The notes beneath the pieces are model-generated. The model did no database searches. It saw nothing but the letters and a program-made list of their open reading frames with translations, and was not told the origin of the DNA. 64,000 bases of DNA from Halopolyspora algeriensis (GTDB taxonomy: Bacteria > Actinomycetota > Actinomycetes > Mycobacteriales > Pseudonocardiaceae): assembly GCF_003337235.1 (NCBI RefSeq), contig NZ_QPJC01000012.1, positions 98,743-162,742 of the forward strand, given 5' to 3'. Position numbers and translations under genes: made by a program. Shown one piece after another: positions 36,589 to 45,629 of this stretch; position 1 is the first letter of the stretch; each line of letters starts with the position of its first letter.

Positions 36589-36789
36589 TCAGGCCGTGGG
36601 TGATGCGGCGATCTCGTCCTCGAGACTCCTGCGGATCTCCGCACGCATTTCCGGGCTGTCGACGTGGCCGTGCACCGAGGCCGCGTGCTCGGCCGCCGCG
36701 CGGACCACTTCCTCCTCCTCACCGGTGATCGTCAGCGTGCAGTTCATCTCGCTCGGCAGCTTGCGGCAGTCCGCGACCTTCCTGGCCAT
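36589..36789 (-). CDS. DUF1059 small protein
   Basis: 66 residues. M-A-R-K-V-A-D-C-R-K-L-P-S-E-M-N-C-T-L and V-V-R-A-A-A-E-H-A-A-S-V-H-G are the DUF1059 hallmarks (conserved Cys and His). ATG at 36789 with AGGAGACC upstream on the minus strand. Function unknown. It lies between a Crp-like regulator and the ferredoxin-fold gene, with gaps of 64 and 32 bases. Confidence 0.85.
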   Translation of the reverse strand: MARKVADCRKLPSEMNCTLTITGEEEEVVRAAAEHAASVHGHVDSPEMRAEIRRSLEDEIAASPTA

Positions 36790-36853
36790 GACGGTCTCCT
36801 CACGTCGTGTCGGAACTCCGTACCGCGAGAATCGAGCAGCGCAAGGCGCCCTG

Positions 36854-37573
36854 TCAGGAACTTCGGTTCCAGTCGAGCCCGATACGCCGATCGGTGCCAC
36901 TGCCCTGGGCGTGCTCCCGCGCGGAGTCCAGGAGCACGATGCGGTCCCGCTCGGTGCGGACCAGCCCCGCCGACCGCAGCTCCCGCAGGATGCGCACCAC
37001 GACCTCGCGTACGGTGCCGACCTGGTCGGCGAGTTCCTGTTGACTGATCCGGGCCGACAGCTCCGAGTCCCGCTGTCCGAAGGTGGCGATGTCGCACAGG
37101 TGACTGAGCACGCGGTCGTGCAGGGAGGAGAACACCGCATCGCCGATCGCGTTCATGTAGGTGATGGCCCGGTCGCTGAGTTCGGTCAGCAGGGCATGGC
37201 TGACCCGCACATCACTGCGTGCCAGCGCCCGCAGCGTCTCCGGGTTCAGAGACAGTACCCGGGCGTCGGTGACCGCTTGCAGACCGGCAGGCGCGGTGCC
37301 GGAGGCGAACAGTGTCGCGACACCGAGCAGGGAGCCCGGCCGGGAGTAGCGCAGCGTCACCTGCCTCCCGGCAGAGGAGATCAGGTAGCTGCGGATCAGT
37401 CCGCTGACCAGGAGGTAGCAGAAGACGTCGGTCCGGCCGGTGGTCACCAGTGCCCCGCCTGCCCGGACGTGGAAATCGACGGAGCGTCCGAGAACACGAT
37501 CGAGCAGCTCGTGCGGAAGACCCGAGAGCTCACTCCGCGCGAGCGAGGCGGCCACCTCGACATCGACGCTCAT
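36854..37573 (-). CDS. Crp/Fnr-family transcriptional regulator
   Basis: 239 residues. A cyclic-nucleotide-like domain at ~15-130 (L-R-Y-S-R-P-G-S-L-L-G-V-A) lacks the phosphate-binding GELxx..PRxAT of true cAMP receptors, so the ligand differs or is absent. The C-terminal helix-turn-helix is I-S-Q-Q-E-L-A-D-Q-V-G-T-V-R-E-V-V. ATG at 37573. First gene of the run with DUF1059 and the ferredoxin-fold protein; divergent from an old-yellow-enzyme gene, which it may control. Confidence 0.85.
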   Translation of the reverse strand: MSVDVEVAASLARSELSGLPHELLDRVLGRSVDFHVRAGGALVTTGRTDVFCYLLVSGLIRSYLISSAGRQVTLRYSRPGSLLGVATLFASGTAPAGLQAVTDARVLSLNPETLRALARSDVRVSHALLTELSDRAITYMNAIGDAVFSSLHDRVLSHLCDIATFGQRDSELSARISQQELADQVGTVREVVVRILRELRSAGLVRTERDRIVLLDSAREHAQGSGTDRRIGLDWNRSS

Positions 37574-37817
37574 CACGGCATCCCGATTTTTCCGTGGAGA
37601 GGAACCGGTTGGGCCCGCGGACCCCCGTCGAGGTAGCCGAGAGTACGCCGGTGCTCTCCGGTGAGCAGGAGATCGGCTCTGCGGCACGGAGACCGCGACC
37701 GGCGCGGCTCACCGGGTTTTCGATCTCACCGATGCGCAGCTCGTCAGCAGCGGGCCGCAGTGCGCACAGCCCGGCGCGCCGGAATACCGCGTCCGTCTCC
37801 CGTGGTTGCCACGGGAC

Positions 37818-38897
37818 GTGAGCCACCTGTTCGAACCCGTCAAGTTCCGCGATATCGACATCCGCAACCGGGCCTGGGTCTCGCCCATGTGCCAGTACTC
37901 GGCTACCGACGGTGTGCCCGACGACTGGCATCTGGTGCACCTCGGTCAGTTCGCCACCGGCGGTGCCGGCCTGGTCTTCACCGAAGCCACGGCTGTGGCG
38001 CCCCCGGGTCGGATCAGCCCTGCCGACACCGGCCTGTGGAACGACGAGCAGACCGCGGCCTGGCAGCGGATCACCCGCTTCCTGCACGACCACGGCTCGG
38101 CGGCCGGTATCCAGCTCGCGCATGCCGGACGCAAGGCGTCCGTGCAGGCGCCGTGGGAGGGCGGCGGCAGCATTTCCGACTCGGAGGGAGGTTGGCGGAC
38201 CGTCAGCTCGACCGACACGGCCTTCGGCGACCTCGCCGCTCCGCGGGCGCTCGGTGAGCAGGAAGTCGCCGCGCTGCCCGAGCAGTTCGCGCAGGCCGCG
38301 CGCCGGGCCGAGGAAGCGGGGTTCGACGTGATCGAACTCCACTTCGCGCACGGTTACCTCGCTCACCAGTTCTACTCCCCGCTGGTCAACGACCGGACCG
38401 ATCGCTATGGCGGCGACTTCGACAGCCGGGTGCGGCTCCTGCTGGAGATCACCGACGCCGTGCGCGCGGTGTGGCCGCAGGAGCGGCCGCTGTTCGCGCG
38501 CATCTCGGCCACCGACTGGGTGGAGGGCGGATGGACCGGGGACGACTCGGTGCGGTTGGCACGCCTGCTGGCCGAGCGCGGGATCGACCTGGTCGACGCT
38601 TCCACCGGAGGGGCCGTCCCGTACGCCGACATCCCGGTCGGCTCCGGCTACCAGGTGCGCTTCGCGCGTCGGGTGCGCGCCGAGGCGGGTGTGCCCACCG
38701 GAGCGGTCGGGTTGATCACCTCTGCCGAGCAGGCCGAGGAGATCATCTCCTCCGGATCCGCGGATGCGGTCCTGCTCGCCCGCGAGCTGCTGCGCAACCC
38801 GCACTGGCCGCTGCATGCCGCCGATCGGTTGCGCAGAGGATCCCCGAGCGGGGGTTCGCTGTGGCCGCGTCAGTACGAGCGGGCCGCTCGGCGCTGA
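37818..38897 (+). CDS. NADH:flavin oxidoreductase / old yellow enzyme (YqjM-like)
   Basis: 359 residues, TIM barrel with FMN. Signatures: N-R-A-W-V-S-P-M-C-Q-Y-S-A near the start (Cys typical of the thermophilic-like YqjM class), I-Q-L-A-H-A-G-R-K-A, H-F-A-H-G-Y-L and N-D-R-T-D-R-Y-G-G. It reduces activated alkenes with NAD(P)H. GTG at 37818 gives the family N-terminus (S-H-L-F-E-P); a TTG at 37806 is a longer option. Divergent from the Crp-like gene. Two hairpins follow. Confidence 0.92.
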   Translation: MSHLFEPVKFRDIDIRNRAWVSPMCQYSATDGVPDDWHLVHLGQFATGGAGLVFTEATAVAPPGRISPADTGLWNDEQTAAWQRITRFLHDHGSAAGIQLAHAGRKASVQAPWEGGGSISDSEGGWRTVSSTDTAFGDLAAPRALGEQEVAALPEQFAQAARRAEEAGFDVIELHFAHGYLAHQFYSPLVNDRTDRYGGDFDSRVRLLLEITDAVRAVWPQERPLFARISATDWVEGGWTGDDSVRLARLLAERGIDLVDASTGGAVPYADIPVGSGYQVRFARRVRAEAGVPTGAVGLITSAEQAEEIISSGSADAVLLARELLRNPHWPLHAADRLRRGSPSGGSLWPRQYERAARR

Positions 38898-38931
38898 CTC
38901 GACTCAGCAGGGAGATGGCCCGGTCGGGCGA

Positions 38932-39022
38932 GCATCCGGGACCTCCCCGGGGCGTGTCGCACTTCGAGAGAGGTCCCGGATGCAGCAGCTGGTGGCGGTT
39001 TCACGCAAAGCCGCCACCAGCT
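38932..39022. terminator. Tandem hairpins between OYE and dps
   Basis: First stem: GCATCCGGGACCTC with GAGGTCCCGGATGC (38932-38983), 14 perfect pairs and a long loop. Second: AGCTGGTGGCGG-TTT with AAAGC-CGCCACCAGCT (38987-39022), about 15 pairs with a bulge. They lie between convergent genes and can stop both. Confidence 0.8.
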
Positions 39023-39066
39023 ACCCGTCCCCAGGGGTGGCGGAATCGGGCAGGAACCCGGTCGCT

Positions 39067-39552
39067 TCAGGACTCGACGAGCTTCGCCTGCCACATCCAG
39101 TGGGTTTCCTCCAGCTTCGCAGCGATCGAGATCAGCAGGTCCTGCGTGACCGCGTCGGTCTTACCCGTCTCGTCGACGCGTGGCCGCAAGCGGCCGATCA
39201 CCTTGCTCAATGCCTCCGCGACGAACTCGACGACCTCGCGGTCGTTCTTCCACCCCGCATCCACCTTCGGTACACCGGAGTTCTCGGCGACCGTCGCGGC
39301 TCGGGCGTCCGGTGAGATACCGATCGTGGCGGCCCGCTCGGCCACGTCGTCGGCGAAGCCCCTGGCGCTGTCGACGAGTTCGTCGAGATGCAGGTGGACT
39401 TCGCGGAAGTGACTGCCCACGACGTTCCAGTGAGCCTGTTTGGCGACCAGATGCAGATCCACGAGGTCGACCAAGGTGCCCTGCAGTGCCTTGCCCGTGA
39501 TGTCGCGCTCGGAGTTGTTCAGCGGGCTGGTGATCGGGTCCTTCTCGACCAT
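39067..39552 (-). CDS. dps: Dps-family DNA-binding ferritin-like protein
   Basis: 161 residues. The ferroxidase motif Q-A-H-W-N-V-V-G, followed by H-L-H-L-D-E-L-V-D and D-D-V-A-E-R-A, provides the His, Asp and Glu iron ligands at the dimer interface. It stores iron with peroxide and protects DNA. ATG at 39552 with GGAGG seven bases upstream. Neighbouring FMN reductase and catalase genes fit an oxidative-stress theme. Confidence 0.93.
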   Translation of the reverse strand: MVEKDPITSPLNNSERDITGKALQGTLVDLVDLHLVAKQAHWNVVGSHFREVHLHLDELVDSARGFADDVAERAATIGISPDARAATVAENSGVPKVDAGWKNDREVVEFVAEALSKVIGRLRPRVDETGKTDAVTQDLLISIAAKLEETHWMWQAKLVES

Positions 39553-39659
39553 CGTCGTACCTCCTCGGATTCGACAAGCACGCCTCGGTTCACGCGTGCT
39601 CTTCCGAGTGGGTACCCGTGATCCGGCCGGATATTCACTCGCGTGTGACCGGCAGGAAC

Positions 39660-40223
39660 TCACGGTTGCCGGAGCGCGAAGTCCACCACCTGCTGACCGA
39701 TCGTGTGCAGGGTCGAGCTCACCTTCGGGTCCGGAACGTCACCGTCGGGTCCGAGCCTGGTCTCGGCCGAGTTGACCGCGGCTCCCAGCGGGGTCGGCCA
39801 GCCGCGCAGCGCGTGCACCACCGAACGCAGCTGTTGCAGAGTGGTCACCGTGGCCTGCCAGCCATAGGCGGTGCCGACGCACCCCACGGCCCGGCCGTCG
39901 AGGTACGGCCGATCGTCCTGGCGAAGGTCCTCGACATAGTCCAGAGCGTTCTTGATCAACCCCGAGAAGGTGCCGTGGTAGCCGGGAGACGAGATCACGA
40001 CACCGTCCGCGGCACGAAGCGCCTCCACGAGTTCGTGCGCACTGTCCGTGCGCTCGGTGACCGTCGGGTCGAAGAAAGGCAGGACCAGGCTGCTGCCGGT
40101 GATCGCGTGGACCTTGGCGCCGGCGTCGCGCGCACCCGCGAGTACCGCGTGCAGGGCACGCTCGGACTGCGAATCGGAACGCACCGACCCACCGATCCCC
40201 ACCACGGTCACCGTCATCGCCAT
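39660..40223 (-). CDS. NADPH-dependent FMN reductase family protein
   Basis: 187 residues. The flavodoxin-like N-terminus has G-I-G-G-S-V-R-S-D-S-Q-S-E (phosphate-binding loop), with S-P-G-Y-H-G-T-F-S-G near the flavin ring. It reduces FMN with NADPH. ATG at 40223 with AAGGG upstream; a second ATG lies two codons later. Divergent from an esterase gene; a perfect 18-bp palindrome lies between. Confidence 0.87.
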   Translation of the reverse strand: MAMTVTVVGIGGSVRSDSQSERALHAVLAGARDAGAKVHAITGSSLVLPFFDPTVTERTDSAHELVEALRAADGVVISSPGYHGTFSGLIKNALDYVEDLRQDDRPYLDGRAVGCVGTAYGWQATVTTLQQLRSVVHALRGWPTPLGAAVNSAETRLGPDGDVPDPKVSSTLHTIGQQVVDFALRQP

Positions 40224-40307
40224 GATCCCTTCTGTGATATCACCCGCTTTTCGTCGCCCTTGCCGATTCGTGTGGTGCTCGACCAGGCGTACGCACACGC
40301 CACGTTA

Positions 40308-40325
40308 CGAGTTCACGTGAACTCG
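40308..40325. promoter_or_regulatory. Perfect 18-bp palindrome in a divergent promoter
   Basis: CGAGTTCACGTGAACTCG reads the same on both strands. It lies between the FMN reductase (start 40223) and the esterase (start 40409), where it could bind a dimeric repressor for both genes. No regulator is adjacent. Confidence 0.55.
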
Positions 40326-40408
40326 AGGTCAATCACGGGCACATGTCTCGTATCACAAGCTACTTACGGGTAGCGTCTGATCAGCACTATTTCACCGGGA
40401 GGTTCACC

Positions 40409-41485
40409 GTGTCCAAACCCCTCGATCTGATCCCGTCGCACCTGCAGACGCGTGTGCAAGGAGCCGCACTCCGCCGGGTGCTCACCCTGCCGCGCCCGGT
40501 ATTGCGCCGGATCGCGGGCGAACCGATCCGGATCGACGGGCAGGAACTGGCGCTCGAGGCTCAGGCCCTGCTCCGGCTGCAGGCGCTGGCCGGCCGCACC
40601 CAACTGTCGGCCGACACCGCGGAGAAGGCGCGGGCGGGCATGCGTGAGGCGGCGGAGATCATCGGCAACGCACCCGTGGCCGAGGTGGAGGCGAGGTCCG
40701 AGCGCATTCCCACGGCGAGCGGCGGCCTCGACGCGCGCCTGTACCGGCCGGAAACGCTGACCGAGCCGAGCGAGCTGATGGTCTTCTACCACGGTGGTGG
40801 GTGGGTCATCGGCGACCTCGACAGCCACGACGGGCTGTGCCGGATGCTGGCCGAGCACATCGGTATCCGGGTGCTGTCCGTGGATTACCGGCTCGCCCCC
40901 GAACATCCCTTCCCCGCAGCGGTCGACGACGCCATCGACGGGTACCGCTACGCCCTCGACCACGCCGAGGAGCTCGGGAGCACGCCGGATTCGCTGCTCG
41001 TGGGCGGCGACAGCGCCGGCGGTAATCTCGCGGCGGCGGTCGCCCAGCATGCGACCGCGTCCGGCACGAAGAAGCCCGTGTTGCAGGCCCTGCTGTACCC
41101 GGCCGTCGACGCCAGTGTGCGGCGCCGCTCGCGGGAACTGTTCGGCGAGGGATTCCTGCTCACCGACACGGACATGGACTGGTTCATGGACCACTACCAG
41201 CCGGACCCGGATCTGCGTGGCGACCCGCGCCTGTCCGTACTGCTGGCCGAGGACCTGAGCGATCTCCCACCGGCCTACGTGGTCACCGCCGGTTTCGATC
41301 CGCTGCGCGACGAGGGAGAGGAGTACGTGCGCCGCCTCCGCCAGGCGGGAGTGCCGGTGGCCGCCCGGCGATTCCCGGACCTGATGCACGGGTTCCTGAA
41401 CCTGTACGCCGCCGGAGGGCGCTTCCAGGAGGTGCTGTTCGAGATCATCGGGTCGATCCGTGCGAGTCTGGCGCTGCGCAGCTGA
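40409..41485 (+). CDS. Alpha/beta-hydrolase fold-3 esterase (HSL family)
   Basis: 358 residues. H-G-G-G-W-V-I-G oxyanion motif, nucleophile in G-G-D-S-A-G-G-N, Asp in F-D-P-L-R-D-E-G and His in M-H-G-F-L form the hormone-sensitive-lipase triad. It hydrolyses short acyl esters. GTG at 40409 has GGGAGG six bases upstream. A ~100-residue N-terminal cap precedes the hydrolase core. It converges on the iniR-like gene with a 37-base gap. Confidence 0.9.
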   Translation: MSKPLDLIPSHLQTRVQGAALRRVLTLPRPVLRRIAGEPIRIDGQELALEAQALLRLQALAGRTQLSADTAEKARAGMREAAEIIGNAPVAEVEARSERIPTASGGLDARLYRPETLTEPSELMVFYHGGGWVIGDLDSHDGLCRMLAEHIGIRVLSVDYRLAPEHPFPAAVDDAIDGYRYALDHAEELGSTPDSLLVGGDSAGGNLAAAVAQHATASGTKKPVLQALLYPAVDASVRRRSRELFGEGFLLTDTDMDWFMDHYQPDPDLRGDPRLSVLLAEDLSDLPPAYVVTAGFDPLRDEGEEYVRRLRQAGVPVAARRFPDLMHGFLNLYAAGGRFQEVLFEIIGSIRASLALRS

Positions 41486-41522
41486 GGGCTGCGGGGCGAC
41501 GCAGGCGCAGCGGGAGCCTCCG

Positions 41523-44054
41523 TCAGCCGAGGAGCGTGCGGAGTTGGGTCAGTAGCTCCTCGCGGGTGGTGCAGCCGAGACGCTGCTTGATCCGTCCGAT
41601 GTGGTGCTCGACGGTCTTGGCGGAAATGAACAGCCGCTTGCCGACCTGCTTGTAGGTGTATCCGGCCAGGACCAGTTCGGCGACTTCCTTCTCCCGGCCA
41701 CTGAGCAGGCCCATCCCGCCGGCATCGGCCGCGTGACCGTTCCGATCGCCTGCGGGGTGCTTCTGCGGCCGCGGAGCCTTGCCCTGCAGGGATCGCGCGC
41801 ACTCCAGCAACGCCAGCATCACCCGTCGATCGGTCGTGCGGACCGCGGCCTGCCCGGCCAGATTGGCGCCGTCCCAGGGCAGACCCACCGCGTGCAGGGC
41901 ACGAGCAGTGCGCTCGGTGGTGTCCTGATCGATCTCCCCGGCCAGGATCTCCAGCCACACACGCGCACCATCGGCCATCGCCGCGGACAGCGAGTTGTGC
42001 TGGGCCATGCCCTCCAGAGTGCCGGCGTGCTCCCGTGCCTGCTCCGGCTGCTCCATCACGATCGCCGCCTGCAGGCACTTCCAGTGCAGCATGGCACTCC
42101 ACAGTGGCGGCGTGTCCAGCCCGGTGAGCAGATCCTGCGCCTGCCGCAGATACGGCGCCAGCCACTCCCGGTCGCGCAATCGCGCAGCGGCGCTCACGAG
42201 CTCACCGAGCGGCAACAGGGTGAACAGGTCCACGGGATGTTCGGCGACGATCTTGCGGGCGCGGCCGCGCACGTCGGCCAGCGCAGCCATGTCGTTGTCC
42301 CGGTTGGCGATCCCCGCCTCGATCGCGATCGCCGTGAGGCGGTCTCTCGTGGCGAGGGCATCCACCTCCTGGTACACGTCGGCCAGCTTGGTGCGCGCCG
42401 CCATGGTGTCTCCCCGCAGCAGCGGGACCCACGCCGAGAGCAGGCGATGCCGGGACCGCAGCAACGGTCCACCGATTCCGGACTCGATCGCGCGGTCGGT
42501 CATCGACTCGGCGACGTCGAACTCTCCACAGTGCAAGGCCACCACGGCGGCCACAGCGGCGGGCGTGTCGGGCAGGAGCACCGCAGGCCCGACCGGTTCC
42601 GCCAGCGAGGCCGAGCGGACCAGTGTGGACAGCGCAGCCGCGGCCGAACCGCCGACCGATTCGTACATCCCCTCGGCGAGCTGCGTGGCCGTACCGGACA
42701 GTGTTGTCGGCGGGCCGGTGTCGGCGGACGAGCGCAGCAGCTGCCCCGCTTCCTCCGGTCTCCCGGTCCCGAGCAGTCCGACCACGGCGAAGGCGGCATC
42801 ACCGGACCAGCGGACATGCTCCATCGACCACCGGCACAGCTCCGTGGAGCGCGCGAGCTGCCCACGGTGGGCCAGCACGGTCGCGGCAACCTGGATGCCG
42901 AGAGCGCGGTCGTCGGTGGTGTCGTCCACGATCACCCGGTCGGCGGTGCGGAGGGCCTCGTCGAGATTCCCGGCCGCCGCGGCCGCGCGAGCACGCCGAG
43001 CGGACACCGACGTCACCGTGGCCCCCGCCGACACGGCGGCATCGAACAGCCGCACCGCCAGCTTCGGCGAGTCCGGCCACGCTTCGTCACCCGCCTTCTC
43101 GAACGCCGTCGCCAGCGCGGGTTCCGGCAGCGGTGCGAGCTCCGCGTTCAGCAGCGGCCGGACCAACTCGAGCACCGGGCCGCCCCGATCGAGCTGGATG
43201 TGGACCAACTGCCGCAGCATGTCGAACCGCTGCTCCCACGGGGTCAGCGCGAGCACCGCCTCCCGCGCCACCGGCAGCAGACCGTCGTGGGCGTCCACCA
43301 GCCCGCTCGCGCGTATCGCCGGCATCGCCTCGGCAACGGCCGTCGATGTGACACCGAGGGTCGAGGCGAGCAGCGCGGGATGCGGAGCGGCACCGACGGC
43401 CATGGCGGTCAGGCAGTCCCGCACGGGCTCGTCGAACTGGTCCAGATCGTGGTGAAACAGGTCGAATGCGGCACGGGGCGTGCCGGGCTTCCCGTCCGGA
43501 CCGAGCCCTGCGGGATTGCCCGTGCTCAACAACCGGGAGACCAACCGGGGAACGCCTGCGGTCCACGAGTGCAGATATTCCACCAGTTCCGAGGTGGCCC
43601 GGTCTCCGAGTGCGGTCTCGGCCTGCTCGACGATCTCCTGTCTGCTCAGCCCATCCAGCAGGATCGGGCGGGTGTGCTGCCCGAGTGCGCCGACGAGTGC
43701 GGCCAGCGCGGTCGGGCGCGGCCACGGGCGGTAGGTGACGATCAACCGCGCGGAGGTGTTCTGCGCGAGTTCCCGAAGCGCGTGCAACGTCGCCTCGTCG
43801 AGCCGGTGGGCATCATCGACGAGCACGGCCGCACCGGAAGGGTCGACCGGTATCGACGTGGAGTCGCACACCGTGATCCCCGCGTCCCGGTAGATCCGGG
43901 CCAGCTCGCCGAGCAGTGTCGTCTTACCGTAGCCGCCCGCCCCCTGGACTCCGGCGATGACCGGTGCTGCCGGATCCGTGGCGACCAGCCGGCGCAACGC
44001 TGTTGCGGACACAGCCGTGCCGGGGGCGGGAGGTGCGACTGTCGGGTGATTCAC
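41523..44054 (-). CDS. iniR: IniR-like ATPase/LuxR-type transcriptional regulator
   Basis: 843 residues. N-terminal STAND-type ATPase with Walker A G-A-G-G-Y-G-K-T-T (~38-46) and Walker B A-V-L-V-D-D-A-H; a long tetratricopeptide-like helical middle; then a C-terminal LuxR helix-turn-helix (~780-840: L-S-G-R-E-K-E-V-A-E-L-V, K-T-V-E-H-H-I-G-R-I). This architecture and the position next to iniB/A/C identify it as the IniR type, the activator of iniBAC in mycobacteria. GTG at 44054 chosen; a longer ATG at 44162 would overlap the Hsp70-like gene. Confidence 0.82.
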   Translation of the reverse strand: MNHPTVAPPAPGTAVSATALRRLVATDPAAPVIAGVQGAGGYGKTTLLGELARIYRDAGITVCDSTSIPVDPSGAAVLVDDAHRLDEATLHALRELAQNTSARLIVTYRPWPRPTALAALVGALGQHTRPILLDGLSRQEIVEQAETALGDRATSELVEYLHSWTAGVPRLVSRLLSTGNPAGLGPDGKPGTPRAAFDLFHHDLDQFDEPVRDCLTAMAVGAAPHPALLASTLGVTSTAVAEAMPAIRASGLVDAHDGLLPVAREAVLALTPWEQRFDMLRQLVHIQLDRGGPVLELVRPLLNAELAPLPEPALATAFEKAGDEAWPDSPKLAVRLFDAAVSAGATVTSVSARRARAAAAAGNLDEALRTADRVIVDDTTDDRALGIQVAATVLAHRGQLARSTELCRWSMEHVRWSGDAAFAVVGLLGTGRPEEAGQLLRSSADTGPPTTLSGTATQLAEGMYESVGGSAAAALSTLVRSASLAEPVGPAVLLPDTPAAVAAVVALHCGEFDVAESMTDRAIESGIGGPLLRSRHRLLSAWVPLLRGDTMAARTKLADVYQEVDALATRDRLTAIAIEAGIANRDNDMAALADVRGRARKIVAEHPVDLFTLLPLGELVSAAARLRDREWLAPYLRQAQDLLTGLDTPPLWSAMLHWKCLQAAIVMEQPEQAREHAGTLEGMAQHNSLSAAMADGARVWLEILAGEIDQDTTERTARALHAVGLPWDGANLAGQAAVRTTDRRVMLALLECARSLQGKAPRPQKHPAGDRNGHAADAGGMGLLSGREKEVAELVLAGYTYKQVGKRLFISAKTVEHHIGRIKQRLGCTTREELLTQLRTLLG

Positions 44055-44116
44055 TGGCCGTCCCAATCGGTGAGCAGTGTTCGTTCGATGCGGCGGTGCT
44101 GGTCGGTGGTCTCCGG

Positions 44117-45505
44117 TTATCGCGACAGAATGCCCAGACTCGGTTGCTGCGGCCCACCCCAACCCTGCATATAGGTCAGGACAAGCCCGAAGATGATCAG
44201 CGCCGCGGCCAGGACCAGTTTGATGATCTTGAATGTGCGGTTGGTCTCAGGGGGTTCGAGGGACAACGGTTCGATCTCGACCGGCGGACGCGGCACCTCG
44301 GGGCGCTCCGGCGCTTCGCTCTCCTCCTCGACGATCGGCAGGCTCTCGGGGTCGTGCTCCACACGCATCAGCAGGCTCGTCTCCTCGGCCGCCACGGGCC
44401 GGCTGCGTCCGGGCAGGAGCACGGTGCGTGCGGCACAGGCCGCTCCCCTCGCGGCCACCAACTCGGGAGCACCGTCCACTTGCGCCTGCTGCTCGAAGCG
44501 CCGGGAAACGAGCTGCTGCACCAGCGGGGTCCTGGCCGTACCACCCGCCAGCACGAGCGCGCCGGGTTCGGTCGAGCCGATCGGCGCGGACTGCACGGCC
44601 TGCTGGAGCAGGTCGGGCACGTATTCGAGGTGGTTACGGGCGAGTTGTTCGTACTTCGCTCGGGAGAGCGCCACCTGTGTACGGACCTGCGGCAACTCCA
44701 CCCGCAGCGCGATCCCGGGCTGGTGCGACAGGGCTTCCCTGCCTCGGATGCACTCGGCGCGCAACTGGAACGCGGCCACCCGATCGCGCGGATCGGCGGG
44801 GTCGAGTGCGGGCGAGGACTCACCGAGCTCCTTGCGGAGGTACCCGAGGACCTCGTCGTCGAGTGCCTGACCGCTCGGATGTTCGGAGTCCAGCGGGGAA
44901 CCGAGCACTTCGAAGCCGGGGAGCTCGCCGTCCTGCGATTTGCGCAGCACCGTGGCATCGCAGCCGCTGCCGCCGATATTGGCGACGGCGATCGTGTCGT
45001 TCTCCTCCACCCGTGTCCGGCTCGCGTAGTCCAGCCCGACCGCCACCGACTCGGGAAGCAGGGTCACCTCGTTCAGGCCGAGCTGGGCCAGCTCCCGGTA
45101 CACGAGATGGGTGCGATGCGGGCCCCAGGCAGCGTGGTGCGCGACGGCGATGTGATCCGGGGGAGCACCCTGGCGGTGTGCGACCTGGTCGGCCACCCAT
45201 TCGATCATGACCGCGGCGAGGCGGTGCGCGGTGACGAACTCGCTGCCCACCAGCAGCGGGCAGTCGTCCCCCACCTGTCGAGTGAAGGACCGCACCACCC
45301 ACTCGTGGTGAGCCGGCTCCTGCCGTTGGGCGACCTCCCCGGCCACGAACGAGCCGTCCTGCACCTTGCACAGCATGGTGGGAACGGCGGGTGCCGCACT
45401 GCCCAGCGGGAACGGGGAAGCCGGTACAGCCTGGTTCTCGTCACGCCGAACGACCGCGGCCGACGTCGCAGTGGCCCCCAGGTGAATTCCCAGGACGTAA
45501 GGCAT
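44117..45505 (-). CDS. Hsp70-like ATPase-domain protein with C-terminal membrane anchor
   Basis: 462 residues. Residues 1-360 form an Hsp70/actin-type nucleotide-binding fold (adenosine motif A-L-V-L-A-G-G-T-A-R-T-P-L-V), but there is no substrate-binding domain. Instead an acidic/Pro-rich linker leads to one membrane helix (~428-446) and a short tail. The phosphate-1 motif is G-I-H-L-G-A-T-A-T (Asp of IDLGTT replaced by His) and phosphate-2 is A-N-I-G-G-S-G (Asp replaced by Asn), so ATPase activity is doubtful. It is divergent from iniB and upstream of the iniR-like gene on the same strand. Confidence 0.82.
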   Translation of the reverse strand: MPYVLGIHLGATATSAAVVRRDENQAVPASPFPLGSAAPAVPTMLCKVQDGSFVAGEVAQRQEPAHHEWVVRSFTRQVGDDCPLLVGSEFVTAHRLAAVMIEWVADQVAHRQGAPPDHIAVAHHAAWGPHRTHLVYRELAQLGLNEVTLLPESVAVGLDYASRTRVEENDTIAVANIGGSGCDATVLRKSQDGELPGFEVLGSPLDSEHPSGQALDDEVLGYLRKELGESSPALDPADPRDRVAAFQLRAECIRGREALSHQPGIALRVELPQVRTQVALSRAKYEQLARNHLEYVPDLLQQAVQSAPIGSTEPGALVLAGGTARTPLVQQLVSRRFEQQAQVDGAPELVAARGAACAARTVLLPGRSRPVAAEETSLLMRVEHDPESLPIVEEESEAPERPEVPRPPVEIEPLSLEPPETNRTFKIIKLVLAAALIIFGLVLTYMQGWGGPQQPSLGILSR

Positions 45506-45566
45506 GTCACCCCTTCCGGTTCACCTGATCGAGCACAGATGCAGGCACCCAACTTAGCGCGAGCTT

Positions 45567-45629
45567 GGTTACACAAGGACGTGGGATACCCCTATCAACC
45601 CCCTAACGGGTTACACGAATGATCCCCTA
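45567..45629. promoter_or_regulatory. Repeated sites in the Hsp70/iniB divergent promoter
   Basis: GGTTACAC occurs twice in the same orientation (45567-45574 and 45609-45616), and CCCCTA three times (45589, near 45600 and 45624), in a 63-base AT-richer region. The layout is two units of GGTTACAC-spacer-CCCCTA with one extra CCCCTA. They lie between the Hsp70-like gene (start 45505) and iniB (start 45769), where an IniR activator would bind. Binding is inferred. Confidence 0.5.

Noticed and set aside
41601-44174. Long plus-strand open frame (over 850 codons) opposite the iniR-like gene
   Set aside because: Arises from GC-rich third positions of the true minus-strand gene; no domain or ribosome-binding site.
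45567-45629. CRISPR-like array in the ini promoter
   Set aside because: Repeats are 6-8 bases with unequal short spacers and there are no cas genes; better explained as regulator sites.
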